From assembly GCF_014384885.1 (NCBI RefSeq), contig NZ_JACRST010000017.1, forward strand, positions 1-57,508: a stretch of 57,508 bases of DNA, read 5' to 3'. The notes beneath the pieces were generated by a model. The model did no database searches. It was not told where the DNA came from and worked only from the letters and a program-made list of their open reading frames with translations. Source of the DNA: Ligaoa zhengdingensis. Its GTDB lineage: Bacteria > Bacillota > Clostridia > Oscillospirales > Ruminococcaceae. Of the stretch, positions 30,138 through 37,192 are shown piece after piece; position 1 is the first letter of the stretch; each line of letters opens with the position of its first letter. A program made the position numbers and the translations under genes.

Positions 30138-30252
30138 AGAAAGTGAACAGCTTTTATTTGTCGCATTACAGAAAAGGAAACAGCAGCTTTCTATGGAAGA
30201 AAAGAAACAAATTGAACAAGTGATAAGCGCACTTCAACGGGAAGAAACGTAA
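30138..30252 (+). pseudogene. 3' end of the DUF6179-like gene displaced by the ICE
   Basis: After one base that completes an Arg codon with 3557-3558, 37 codons follow (ESEQLLFVALQKRKQQLSME then EKKQIEQVISALQREET) to a TAA at 30250. The amphipathic, Glu/Lys/Gln-rich helix looks like a genuine protein C-terminus. It has no start of its own and is not expressed as such. It is 26.6 kb away from its other half because of the ICE. Confidence 0.8.
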
Positions 30253-30264
30253 AATTATCTTATC

Positions 30265-30326
30265 AAAGAGCCAGACGCATAAGACGCAGGGCCGACAATT
30301 TGTGATTGCTCACAAAATTGTCGGCC
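30265..30326 (+). terminator. KTR-gene tail relic followed by a strong terminator
   Basis: AAAGAGCCAGACGCA (30265-30279) equals 1766-1780, where it encodes the KEPDA end of the KTR protein; here too it reads LIKEPDA and stops. It is followed by stem GGCCGACAATT/AATTGTCGGCC (30290-30326) and TTTGTTTTTT. A second KTR gene seems to have been deleted here, leaving its tail and terminator. Confidence 0.65.
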
Positions 30327-30336
30327 TTTGTTTTTT

Positions 30337-30656
30337 GAAGGTAAAGAGAAAACTTCAAACCGCCGTTTTCCTTTTTGAAAAATTGGATTACGGAGGGTGT
30401 ATTAAAGTCGCCCTTTTTTAAGGATACGGCGGTATCTGGGAGGTATCGTCGTGTCCGTTTTTATTTACTGTAATCCGCCTAATAGCTTGCGGTCAAAAAA
30501 AGCCTTTATTCACCGTCGGGACTTTTCGCCTATGAGTATGAACTGTCAGTTCATTTAGTATGTCTTAATAACTCATATTACCCAAATGCTCATGCCGCCT
30601 TTGCTGCATGGGCGTTTGCTGTAATGGCCCCCTACCGGGAAGAAAGGGGGTGAGTT
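30337..30656 (+). promoter_or_regulatory. Gene-free leader of the sigma-like gene with a palindrome
   Basis: There is no supportable gene. At 30538-30554 ATGAACTG-T-CAGTTCAT is a perfect 8-bp-arm palindrome, a plausible repressor site about 100 nt upstream of the sigma-like gene. A GGGGGTGAG ribosome binding site precedes ATG 30657. Confidence 0.45.
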
Positions 30657-31079
30657 ATGATGACAGAAATGGAAAAATACAGAGTGCATATCGAATATAC
30701 CTTTAACGCCTTTTGTAAAATTTTCCTTTACCATGCGTCCATCAATATCTGCCGGAAATTGCGGAAGAAACAACAGTATGAAGTATCTCTTGACTACCTT
30801 GAAGAAATCCATTTTGAGCCGGAGTATACCGAGGAAGCCCATACCGCCTTTCTCTTTCGTGGTACAGAAATATCCATAGAAAACGAGCAGTTGGCCTGTG
30901 CCCTTTTGAAGCTGCCGGAGAAGCGGCGGGAAATCCTATTTTTAAGGTTCTTTCTTGGTTATAGCGATATGGAAATCGGCAAGATGTATGGGCGTTGCAG
31001 GACAACAATCTTTCGTAGACGGAAGGCGGCGTTGCGACTGTTGCGAAAAGAAATGGAGGCACCAAAAAATGAAGAATGA
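30657..31079 (+). CDS. Sigma-70 region 4-like factor of the outer element
   Basis: 140 residues from the first of two ATGs. The C-terminal part is a sigma region 4 (ALLKLPEKRREILFLRFFLGYSDMEIGKMYGRCRTTIFRRRKAALRLLRKE in outline). The N-terminal part (EYTFNAFCKIFLYHASINICRKLR) resembles the Orf7-like factors of clostridial conjugative transposons. It has the same length and layout as the ICE Orf7 at 5837-6256 but a different sequence, so it belongs to the outer element. It overlaps the next gene by 11 nt. It probably activates genes of the outer element, most of which lie outside this window or are lost. Confidence 0.8.
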   Translation: MMTEMEKYRVHIEYTFNAFCKIFLYHASINICRKLRKKQQYEVSLDYLEEIHFEPEYTEEAHTAFLFRGTEISIENEQLACALLKLPEKRREILFLRFFLGYSDMEIGKMYGRCRTTIFRRRKAALRLLRKEMEAPKNEE

Positions 31080-31278
31080 AAGACACAATTTACTGCCCTA
31101 TGAAGTCATTGAAAAGGCCGTTGCCGGAGAGCCGGAAGCGGTAAACACAGTATTGCAGCATTACGCAGGCTACATCAAATATCTGTCCTGCTTTCAAGGC
31201 CGCATCAACGACGAGATACAGGAGCAGCTAAAATCTGACCTGCTTGCAGCCCTGTTTCGGTTCCGGTTTGACAGGTAA
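31069..31278 (+). CDS. Orf8-like small HTH protein of the outer element
   Basis: 69 residues from ATG 31069, overlapping the sigma-like gene (AATGG-AGGC upstream provides a ribosome binding site). The core LLPYEVIEKAVAGEPEAVNTVLQHYAGYI aligns with the ICE Orf8 (SSAMDGNEKAIEKLLAFYDPYI). It is the standard partner of the sigma-like factor in these elements and probably modulates it. The gene is followed by two long hairpins and then by the junction with the chromosome. Confidence 0.75.
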   Translation: MKNERHNLLPYEVIEKAVAGEPEAVNTVLQHYAGYIKYLSCFQGRINDEIQEQLKSDLLAALFRFRFDR

Positions 31279-31283
31279 CAAGT

Positions 31284-31355
31284 AGCAAAGATAGGAAAAT
31301 CCGTCAAGGATAAACGTTGCGCTTCGCGCCCTTGACGGATTTTCCTGTCTTTGCT
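31284..31355. repeat. 26-bp hairpin, 25 of 26 paired
   Basis: Arms 31284-31309 and 31330-31355 are complementary at 25 of 26 positions around a 20-nt loop. The hairpin begins 6 nt after the HTH gene. It has no clear T-tract on the plus strand beyond TTTGCTG, so it is longer than an ordinary terminator. Confidence 0.75.
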
Positions 31356-31367
31356 GTTCGGCAATCA

Positions 31368-31402
31368 AGCGGGCGCAAACGGATAAACCGCTTGCGCCCG
31401 CT
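31368..31402. repeat. Second GC-rich hairpin near the element boundary
   Basis: AGCGGGCGCAA/TTGCGCCCGCT, 11 bp perfect, loop 13 nt, 13 nt after the first hairpin. An alternative pairing AAGCGG/CCGCTT is possible in the same stretch. From 31403 to 31560 no gene or repeat is seen. Confidence 0.7.
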
Positions 31403-31560
31403 GTTATTATGGTATCCGCTACACTTGGTATTAGCAGCGTGGGCATTTAGGGCAATAAAAAGCCTGTATTCATGCGGCTTGCAGAATGTAGAAATGAAGT
31501 GGGCAATGTAATATCTCTCGGAGGCGGCAAAACAATGTTCTATCGTTCCACAGGATATGA

Positions 31561-31598
31561 AAAACGGGCAAGAAGCTGCCTAACCTCTTGCCCGTTTT
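31561..31598. terminator. Bidirectional terminator near the element/chromosome junction
   Basis: AAAACGGGCAAGA and TCTTGCCCGTTTT form a perfect 13-bp stem with a 12-nt loop, AT-rich on both sides. It separates the rightward element genes from the leftward chromosomal PPC gene. Base composition turns GC-rich at about 31,700-31,720. Confidence 0.75.
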
Positions 31599-31718
31599 CT
31601 GTTGCAACCTGTTTGCCAGACGTTTAGTTAGTCTGCTTCTCAATACGTCCTTATCGGTAGTGGCCTTTAGGGCTTTCCCGCCTTGATTACCTCTCAGCAA
31701 GGAGGGCCGAGTCTTTGT

Positions 31719-32138
31719 CTACAGATCCCACACCTTTAAGCCGGTGGCTGGGTCGTCCGCGCGGCCGATCCTGCCGTCCAACCGCCGGAGGAAAATTTCC
31801 GCCGTGGCGCTGATGATGGCTTCGCTTAAGTGCCCGCCCCAGGCGCGGCCTTCACGGTCGCCAAAAACTGCGTGCAGGTGCAGGTAGGGCTCCCCCGCAC
31901 AGGCGGTGACGCTGCCGGTCAGCGACGCGATCTCCAGCGGGCCCTCCAGCCGGTTGGGACAAAACTGCTTTGCCGCGAGGTCGTAGATCCCCACCACCGC
32001 GGAGGAGGCCGCACCCAGTCCCGACACCGAGGCAAGGGTGATCTGTTCCCGCCCGCACAGGCTCAGGATCGACGCGATTACCTCCTCGCCCGGCTCCAGC
32101 CGCAGCGCATAGGTATCGCCCAATACGCGGTATTTCAT
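31719..32138 (-). CDS. PPC/DUF296 domain protein
   Basis: 139 residues. It follows the plants-and-prokaryotes conserved (DUF296) fold: ALRLEPGEEVIASILSLC, VSGLGAASSAVVGIYDL, and the metal-binding HLHAVFGDREGRAWGGHLSEAII with conserved His residues. Prokaryotic members form trimers with a bound metal and are often called DNA-binding by analogy with plant AHL proteins; their substrate is unknown. The gene lies 26 nt after the AEC transporter, in an operon with it. It is the first gene with host-like GC content after the mobile region. Confidence 0.85.
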   Translation of the reverse strand: MKYRVLGDTYALRLEPGEEVIASILSLCGREQITLASVSGLGAASSAVVGIYDLAAKQFCPNRLEGPLEIASLTGSVTACAGEPYLHLHAVFGDREGRAWGGHLSEAIISATAEIFLRRLDGRIGRADDPATGLKVWDL

Positions 32139-32164
32139 CCGTTCTCACTCCTTTTTGTTCGGGC

Positions 32165-33118
32165 TTACAGCAGCCCCAGGCATTTCATCATGTAAAGGCC
32201 GCCCAGCAGGGTGAACAGCGAAAACGCCGTGGAGACGAACACCATCTGCCCGGCGAGCTCGCCATCCGGCCCCATGCTGCTGGCCATGATAAAGCTGGAA
32301 ATAGACATCGGTGCGGACACCAGAATGAAGATGGCGCCCAGCTCCGCTGCGGAGAAGCAACCCAGCGCGACCGCCAGCGCCAGAACCGCAGCCGGGAAAA
32401 GGATCAGCTTGATGACCACGGCCACCGCGATGGGCAGCCTGTTGCGGCGCATACTGGGGAACCGGATCTGCGCGCCCAACAGGATCAGGCCGAAGGCCGA
32501 TGCGACGCCGCCGATATCCGAGATGGTGTCGGTGACCACCTCCGGCAGCGGGATACGGAACAGGGCGAACGGCACCGCCACCAGCGTGCCCACCACCAAC
32601 GGATTTTTGAGAATTTTGAGCAGGATCTCACCCCAATGGATTTTGTGGTCGCGCTCATCGGCAGAAAAAATCGACAACACTGCCACCCCGAGGATATTGT
32701 AAAGCGGGATGCTGTAGGCCATCACCAGAGAGGTGGGGCCCATGCCCGCTGCGCCGTACATGTTGGCGGCAAGCGGCAGGCCCAGCAAGATGACATTGCC
32801 CCGAAACGCGCCCTGGATGACAATGCCGCACTGGCTGCGGTCGGGAAAAAAGCGGGGCATGATGAGCGAAAGCAGCAGCACTGCGGCCACATGGGTGACC
32901 ACCACGAACAGCACCAGCCGGAGGTTGAACACAGCGGTGAAATCGGAACCGTAGAGGTTCATGAACAGCGAGCAGGGCAGCATCACATAGAAGAGGATGT
33001 GGGTGCCCACCTCGATGAAGTTGTCGTTGGTGATCCCCCGCACCCGCAACAGGTAGCCCAACCCCACCATAGCAAAGATTGGAAAGATGATCTTTGCGCA
33101 GAGGATAAAATTCTCCAT
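32165..33118 (-). CDS. AEC family (auxin-efflux-carrier type) transporter
   Basis: 317 residues from ATG 33118 (GGGGCGAGGG upstream; longer frames are artefacts). About ten transmembrane helices are predicted in the 5+5 inverted AEC topology: ILCAKIIFPIFAMVGLGYLL at the start, FNLRLVLFVVVTHVAAVLLLSLIM, then a C-terminal half with IGGVASAFGLILLGAQIRF (the typical discontinuous helix glycine region) and a conserved S-A-P-M-S-I-S-S-F. AEC carriers export or import malate, lactate or other organic acids. The substrate here is not evident. The gene is co-transcribed with the PPC gene. Confidence 0.88.
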   Translation of the reverse strand: MENFILCAKIIFPIFAMVGLGYLLRVRGITNDNFIEVGTHILFYVMLPCSLFMNLYGSDFTAVFNLRLVLFVVVTHVAAVLLLSLIMPRFFPDRSQCGIVIQGAFRGNVILLGLPLAANMYGAAGMGPTSLVMAYSIPLYNILGVAVLSIFSADERDHKIHWGEILLKILKNPLVVGTLVAVPFALFRIPLPEVVTDTISDIGGVASAFGLILLGAQIRFPSMRRNRLPIAVAVVIKLILFPAAVLALAVALGCFSAAELGAIFILVSAPMSISSFIMASSMGPDGELAGQMVFVSTAFSLFTLLGGLYMMKCLGLL

Positions 33119-33239
33119 GCCCTCGCCCCGTTTCCCCGCGTGAATTGTTTCTTTTATTTTACGCCCCCTCGCCGCGCGCGTCAATATGACAAAAAGCGGG
33201 ACGGATCGCACTGATCCGCCCCGCTCTGGTCGATCGCCA

Positions 33240-34664
33240 TTATTCCTGGCCGACGACTTCCTTGTATACTTTGATGTACTCGTTCGCCGAACGGCCCCAG
33301 CTGAAGTCGCACTCCAGCGCATGTTTGACCATCTGCTCCCATTCGGGCTTGTAATCGAACTTCGCCTTGCAGCGCTCGATCGCGCCGAGCATGTCGTGCG
33401 CATTGTAGGACTTGAAGGTGAAGCCGTTGCCGTCCTCCCCGCCAAAATCGCGGATGGAATCGCGCAGGCCGCCGGTTTCGCGCACGATCGGGATCGCGCC
33501 GTAACGCAGGGCGATCATCTGCGACAGGCCGCATGGCTCGCTCTTGCTCGGCATCAGGAAGGCATCCGCACCGGCGTACACCTGGCGGGAGACGCTGGGG
33601 ATGAACCCGATCTTGACCGCCAGCTTATCCGGATGGCGCGCCTGCATCTCGGTGAAGAAATTCTCGTACAGGTAGTCGCCCGATCCGAGCACCGCCACCT
33701 GCACATCCAGCCGCAGGAGGTCCTCCAGGATATATTTGATGAGGTCGAGGCCCTTGTGCGCCACCAGGCGCGAGACGATGCCGATGAGCATGGCGTTCTC
33801 GTTGACCGGCAGGCCGAACTCCTTCTGGAGCGCCTCCTTATTGGGCTTTTTCAGTTCCGGCTCCTGGGCCGAATAGTTCTGGAAGATCACCTGGTCGGTG
33901 GCCGGATCGTAGTTCTTGGTGTCGATACCGTTGAGGATACCCCGCAAACGGTGGCTCTTGTTGCGCAGCACCGGGTCCAGCCCGTGCGAATACCACGGGT
34001 CGAGGATTTCCTCCGCGTAAGTGGGGCTGACGGTGGTGACCATATCCGACTGGACGATTGCGCCCTTCATGTAGTTGACACAGCCGTCACATTCCACAAC
34101 TGTGGAGGCATACTGTGGAATTCCCAGCAGGTCGCTGACGATCTCCATGCCGTATTTGCCCTGGTACTGGATATTATGGATGGTGAACACCGTCTTGATG
34201 CGCCGGAATTTGGGGATGTTGCGGTAGAACAGGTTGAGGTAGACCGGCACCAGGGCGGTCTGCCAATCGTTGCAGTGGATGATCTCCGGCTCAAAGTCGA
34301 TGTAGTTGACCATCTCCAAAATCGCCTTGGCGAAAAACGCGAACCGCTCGCCATCGTCGTAGAAGCCGTAGATGCCCCGGCGCTTAAAATAATACTCGTT
34401 GTCGAGGAAGTAATAGATGACGCCATCCACCGTGCATTCAAACACACCGCAGTACTGGCGGCGCCAGGCCAACGCCACGGTAAAATTGGTGACATATTTG
34501 AGCTTGGAACGCATCTCGGGCGAGATGTCGCCGTACAGCGGCATCACCACGCGACATGCATGCATCCGGGTGCGGATCGCCTTGGGCAGGCTGCCCGCCA
34601 CATCCGCCAGTCCCCCGGAAGCGATGAAGGGAAGCGCTTCACTGGCTGCATACAGAATCTTCAT
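33240..34664 (-). CDS. glgA: Glycogen synthase
   Basis: 474 residues, GT5 family. The N-terminal Rossmann domain starts KILYAASEALPFIASGGLADV; the ADP-glucose-binding Lys found before GGL in E. coli GlgA (KxGGL) is Ala-Ser here. IHCNDWQTALVPVYL holds the glucan/nucleotide-site His-Asp. The C-terminal domain includes GIVSRLVAHKGLDL and the catalytic Glu region MPSKSEPCGLSQM. It transfers glucose from ADP-glucose to alpha-1,4-glucan ends. It is the last gene of glgBCDA, 109 nt after glgD, with GGGGTGG before ATG 34664. No glgP follows. Confidence 0.96.
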   Translation of the reverse strand: MKILYAASEALPFIASGGLADVAGSLPKAIRTRMHACRVVMPLYGDISPEMRSKLKYVTNFTVALAWRRQYCGVFECTVDGVIYYFLDNEYYFKRRGIYGFYDDGERFAFFAKAILEMVNYIDFEPEIIHCNDWQTALVPVYLNLFYRNIPKFRRIKTVFTIHNIQYQGKYGMEIVSDLLGIPQYASTVVECDGCVNYMKGAIVQSDMVTTVSPTYAEEILDPWYSHGLDPVLRNKSHRLRGILNGIDTKNYDPATDQVIFQNYSAQEPELKKPNKEALQKEFGLPVNENAMLIGIVSRLVAHKGLDLIKYILEDLLRLDVQVAVLGSGDYLYENFFTEMQARHPDKLAVKIGFIPSVSRQVYAGADAFLMPSKSEPCGLSQMIALRYGAIPIVRETGGLRDSIRDFGGEDGNGFTFKSYNAHDMLGAIERCKAKFDYKPEWEQMVKHALECDFSWGRSANEYIKVYKEVVGQE

Positions 34665-34773
34665 ACTGTTACCACCCCTGCTTTCTGAAAAATATCGGCG
34701 GCCCGCGGTCGGGCGGGTCCGCGCCCCCGAGGGGGCTTCTGGGTCCTAAAGCATATCGAAGGAAACGCCGCTG

Positions 34774-35895
34774 TTACACGGTGCTGCCCTTGGTGATGTA
34801 AACCGGGTAGGTGTTGTAGCCCATGAGGCTGCGCCCCGCGCGCACCGTCACATCCTTGTCGATAATCACACATTCCAGGTTGGAATTTTCGCCGACATCG
34901 CATCCCTGCATGATGATGGAATTTTTGATCTTTGCGCCCTTACCCACCTTCACACCGCGGAACAGGATGGAGTTTTCGACCTCGCCCTCGATCACACAGC
35001 CGTCGGCCACCAGGCTGTTGGCGCACACGGCGTTGAGGCCGTATTTCGCGGGCGCTTCGTCGCGCACCTTGGTATAGACCGGCTTGTTGTCCGGGAACAG
35101 CTCGTCGATCACCTCGAGGTTGAGCAGATCCATATTGGCTTTATAATAGGACTTCATGCTGTTGATCTTGACCGCATAGCCGCCGTATTCATAGCCGCGG
35201 ATATCGAGCGTTGCGTGCTGTGCAATCAGCACGTCGCGCTTGAAGCTCTTCTTGTTGCGGGCCACCCCTTCGGCGATGATGCGCTCCAAGCGGCTCTTTT
35301 CAATCACAGCGATATCCAGGTAGCAGCAGTGCTCGCCGTCCGATTCCGGGCTGCTGAGCACGTCGTTCACCCGGCCGTTTTCATCGAAGCAGAGCACGGT
35401 GGTATCGCTCGAGCGGTTGAGCTTGCTGCGCTCGCGTTTATAGACCAGGGTGAGATCCGCGCCGCTTTCGCGGTGCTGCGCCAATACCTTGGAGAGATCG
35501 ATGTTGCAGATCACGTCGCAGTCGGCCATCACCACATACCGCGCCTTGCTGCGCTTGATATAGTTCTGGATGCCGGCCAGCGCATCCAAACGGCCCTGGT
35601 AGATGCCGGAATTGGCGCTGGAAAACGGCGGCAGGATGCAGAGTCCGCCGCGCTTGCGCGCCAGGTCCCAGTCGCGGCCGCTGCCCAGATGATCCATCAG
35701 GCTCTGGTAGTTGCTTTTGGTGATCACGCCGATATCCTCGATGCCGGAGTTGACCATATTGGAAAGGGTGAAGTCGATCAGGCGATACCTCCCGCCGAAC
35801 GGGACCGAAGCCATGGTGCGGTTGTGCGTGATCTCGCCCATATATTCGTCGTGCATATTGGAAAATACAATGCCCAATACCTTTGTCTCTTTCAT
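34774..35895 (-). CDS. glgD: GlgD, ADP-glucose pyrophosphorylase-like subunit
   Basis: 373 residues from ATG 35895 with GGGAGGG upstream. It resembles GlgC (VLGIVFSNMHDEYMGEITHNRTMASVPFGGRYRLIDFTLSNMVN in outline) but lacks the GGxGTRL phosphate-binding loop, as GlgD proteins do. The C-terminal left-handed beta-helix is present (SLVADGCVIEGEVENSILFRGVKVG). It forms a heterotetramer with catalytic GlgC and raises its activity in Geobacillus. It overlaps nothing but starts 16 nt after glgC ends. Confidence 0.93.
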   Translation of the reverse strand: MKETKVLGIVFSNMHDEYMGEITHNRTMASVPFGGRYRLIDFTLSNMVNSGIEDIGVITKSNYQSLMDHLGSGRDWDLARKRGGLCILPPFSSANSGIYQGRLDALAGIQNYIKRSKARYVVMADCDVICNIDLSKVLAQHRESGADLTLVYKRERSKLNRSSDTTVLCFDENGRVNDVLSSPESDGEHCCYLDIAVIEKSRLERIIAEGVARNKKSFKRDVLIAQHATLDIRGYEYGGYAVKINSMKSYYKANMDLLNLEVIDELFPDNKPVYTKVRDEAPAKYGLNAVCANSLVADGCVIEGEVENSILFRGVKVGKGAKIKNSIIMQGCDVGENSNLECVIIDKDVTVRAGRSLMGYNTYPVYITKGSTV

Positions 35896-35911
35896 CGCTT
35901 CATCCCTCCCT

Positions 35912-37114
35912 TCAAACGTCTGTATCAATCATGGATTTTGGCGCGATGGACGCGCCGCAACTGATCTTGACCTTGCTGCCGATGACTGTAACGCCCCATT
36001 TGTCCTTGTCCTCGCACTCCTCGGGGCGCATCCCTACCCGCGCACCCTCGCCGATCACCGCATTTTCCGCCACGATAGAGTACTCCACCACAGCGCCGCG
36101 CTTGACCACAGCGCCCGGCATGATGATGCTGTCGCGCACCACCGCGCCGTCCTCGACGCGCGCGCCCGCGAACAGCACCGAGAAATCCACGGTGCCCGCG
36201 ATGAAGCAGCCCTCGGTCACGATCGAATTCTCGACCAATGCGCCCTGCGCGACATAGTGCGGCGGTTTCACCGGGTTGCGGGAGTAGACCTTCCAGGACG
36301 GGTCGTAGAGGTCGAGCGGCACCTTGGGATTGAGCAGATCCATGTTGGCCTCCCAAAGGCTGTCGATTGTGCCGACATCCTTCCAATATCCCTCAAAGTT
36401 GTGGGTGAACATCCGCTCGCCCGCCTCCAGCATGGCCGGGAGCACGTCGTGGCCAAAATCCTTGGAGGAGTTCGGATTCTGTTCATCCAGTTCGAGGTAA
36501 TGGCGGAGCTTCGACCAGGTAAAGATGTAGATCCCCATCGACGCGAGGTTGCTCTTGGGGTGGGCCGGCTTCTCTTCAAACTCGTAGATGCTGCCGTCCG
36601 GGTTGGTGTTCATAATGCCGAACCGGGAGGCCTCCTCCATCTCCACCTGCAGGGCGGCGATGGTGCAGGCGGCATCGTTGTCCCTGTGTGTCTTGAGCAT
36701 CTCGGAGTAATCCATCTTGTAGATGTGGTCGCCCGAGAGGATCAGCACATAATCCGGGTCGTAGCGGTCGATGAATTTGATGTTCTGATAGATCGCATTC
36801 GCCGTGCCCTTGTACCAGTCCGAGCCGGAACTCTTTTGATAGGGGGGAAGCACGAACACACCGCCGTTGAGGCGGTCGAGGTCCCAGGGCTGCCCGCTGC
36901 CGATGTACTCATTGAGCTCCAACGGCTGGTACTGGGTGAGCACGCCCACCGTATCAATGCCGGAGTTCACGCAGTTGGACAAGGGAAAATCGATGATGCG
37001 GTACTTCCCGCCGAAGGGAACCGCTGGTTTTGCCTGATTTTTTGTCAAGGTGTAGAGCCTGCTGCCCTGCCCGCCAGCCAGCAGCATGGCCACACATTCC
37101 TTTTTGCGCGTCAT
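35912..37114 (-). CDS. glgC: Glucose-1-phosphate adenylyltransferase
   Basis: 400 residues. The catalytic N-terminal domain starts ECVAMLLAGGQGSRLYTLTK (the GGQGSRL phosphate loop) and has AVPFGGKYRIIDFPLSN and ILSGDHIYKMDY (metal-binding Asp). The beta-helix domain follows (ENSIVTEGCFIAGTVDFSVL). It makes ADP-glucose from ATP and glucose-1-phosphate, the committed step of glycogen synthesis, and is usually regulated allosterically. It lies 78 nt after glgB and is followed by its partner glgD. Confidence 0.96.
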   Translation of the reverse strand: MTRKKECVAMLLAGGQGSRLYTLTKNQAKPAVPFGGKYRIIDFPLSNCVNSGIDTVGVLTQYQPLELNEYIGSGQPWDLDRLNGGVFVLPPYQKSSGSDWYKGTANAIYQNIKFIDRYDPDYVLILSGDHIYKMDYSEMLKTHRDNDAACTIAALQVEMEEASRFGIMNTNPDGSIYEFEEKPAHPKSNLASMGIYIFTWSKLRHYLELDEQNPNSSKDFGHDVLPAMLEAGERMFTHNFEGYWKDVGTIDSLWEANMDLLNPKVPLDLYDPSWKVYSRNPVKPPHYVAQGALVENSIVTEGCFIAGTVDFSVLFAGARVEDGAVVRDSIIMPGAVVKRGAVVEYSIVAENAVIGEGARVGMRPEECEDKDKWGVTVIGSKVKISCGASIAPKSMIDTDV

Positions 37115-37192
37115 AAACTCTCTCTCCCATTTTGAACTGTTTGGTTTCCCGGGCTTGGGGGCGCTCCGGAGCCCGCCATGGTACGAATTCTA

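Noticed and set aside
2321..30252. Alternative ICE boundary one base further in, with coupling GATAGA/TTTGAT
   Set aside because: It joins the gene in a frame that gives an unnatural C-terminus (VNSFYLSHYRKGNSSF); the chosen boundary restores a typical helical end.
31535..31627. 30-codon ORF with GGAGG upstream near the junction
   Set aside because: It runs through a perfect terminator stem and has no recognisable sequence; probably chance.
31470..31700. 76-codon minus-strand ORF at the element/chromosome junction
   Set aside because: Its first half (GKALKATTDKDVLRSRLTKR) looks protein-like and may be a relic, but it crosses the terminator hairpin and has no identified family.
33186..34688. 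500-codon open frame antisense to glgA
   Set aside because: Reverse frame of a GC-rich gene; His/Val/Asp-rich nonsense composition and no ribosome binding site.
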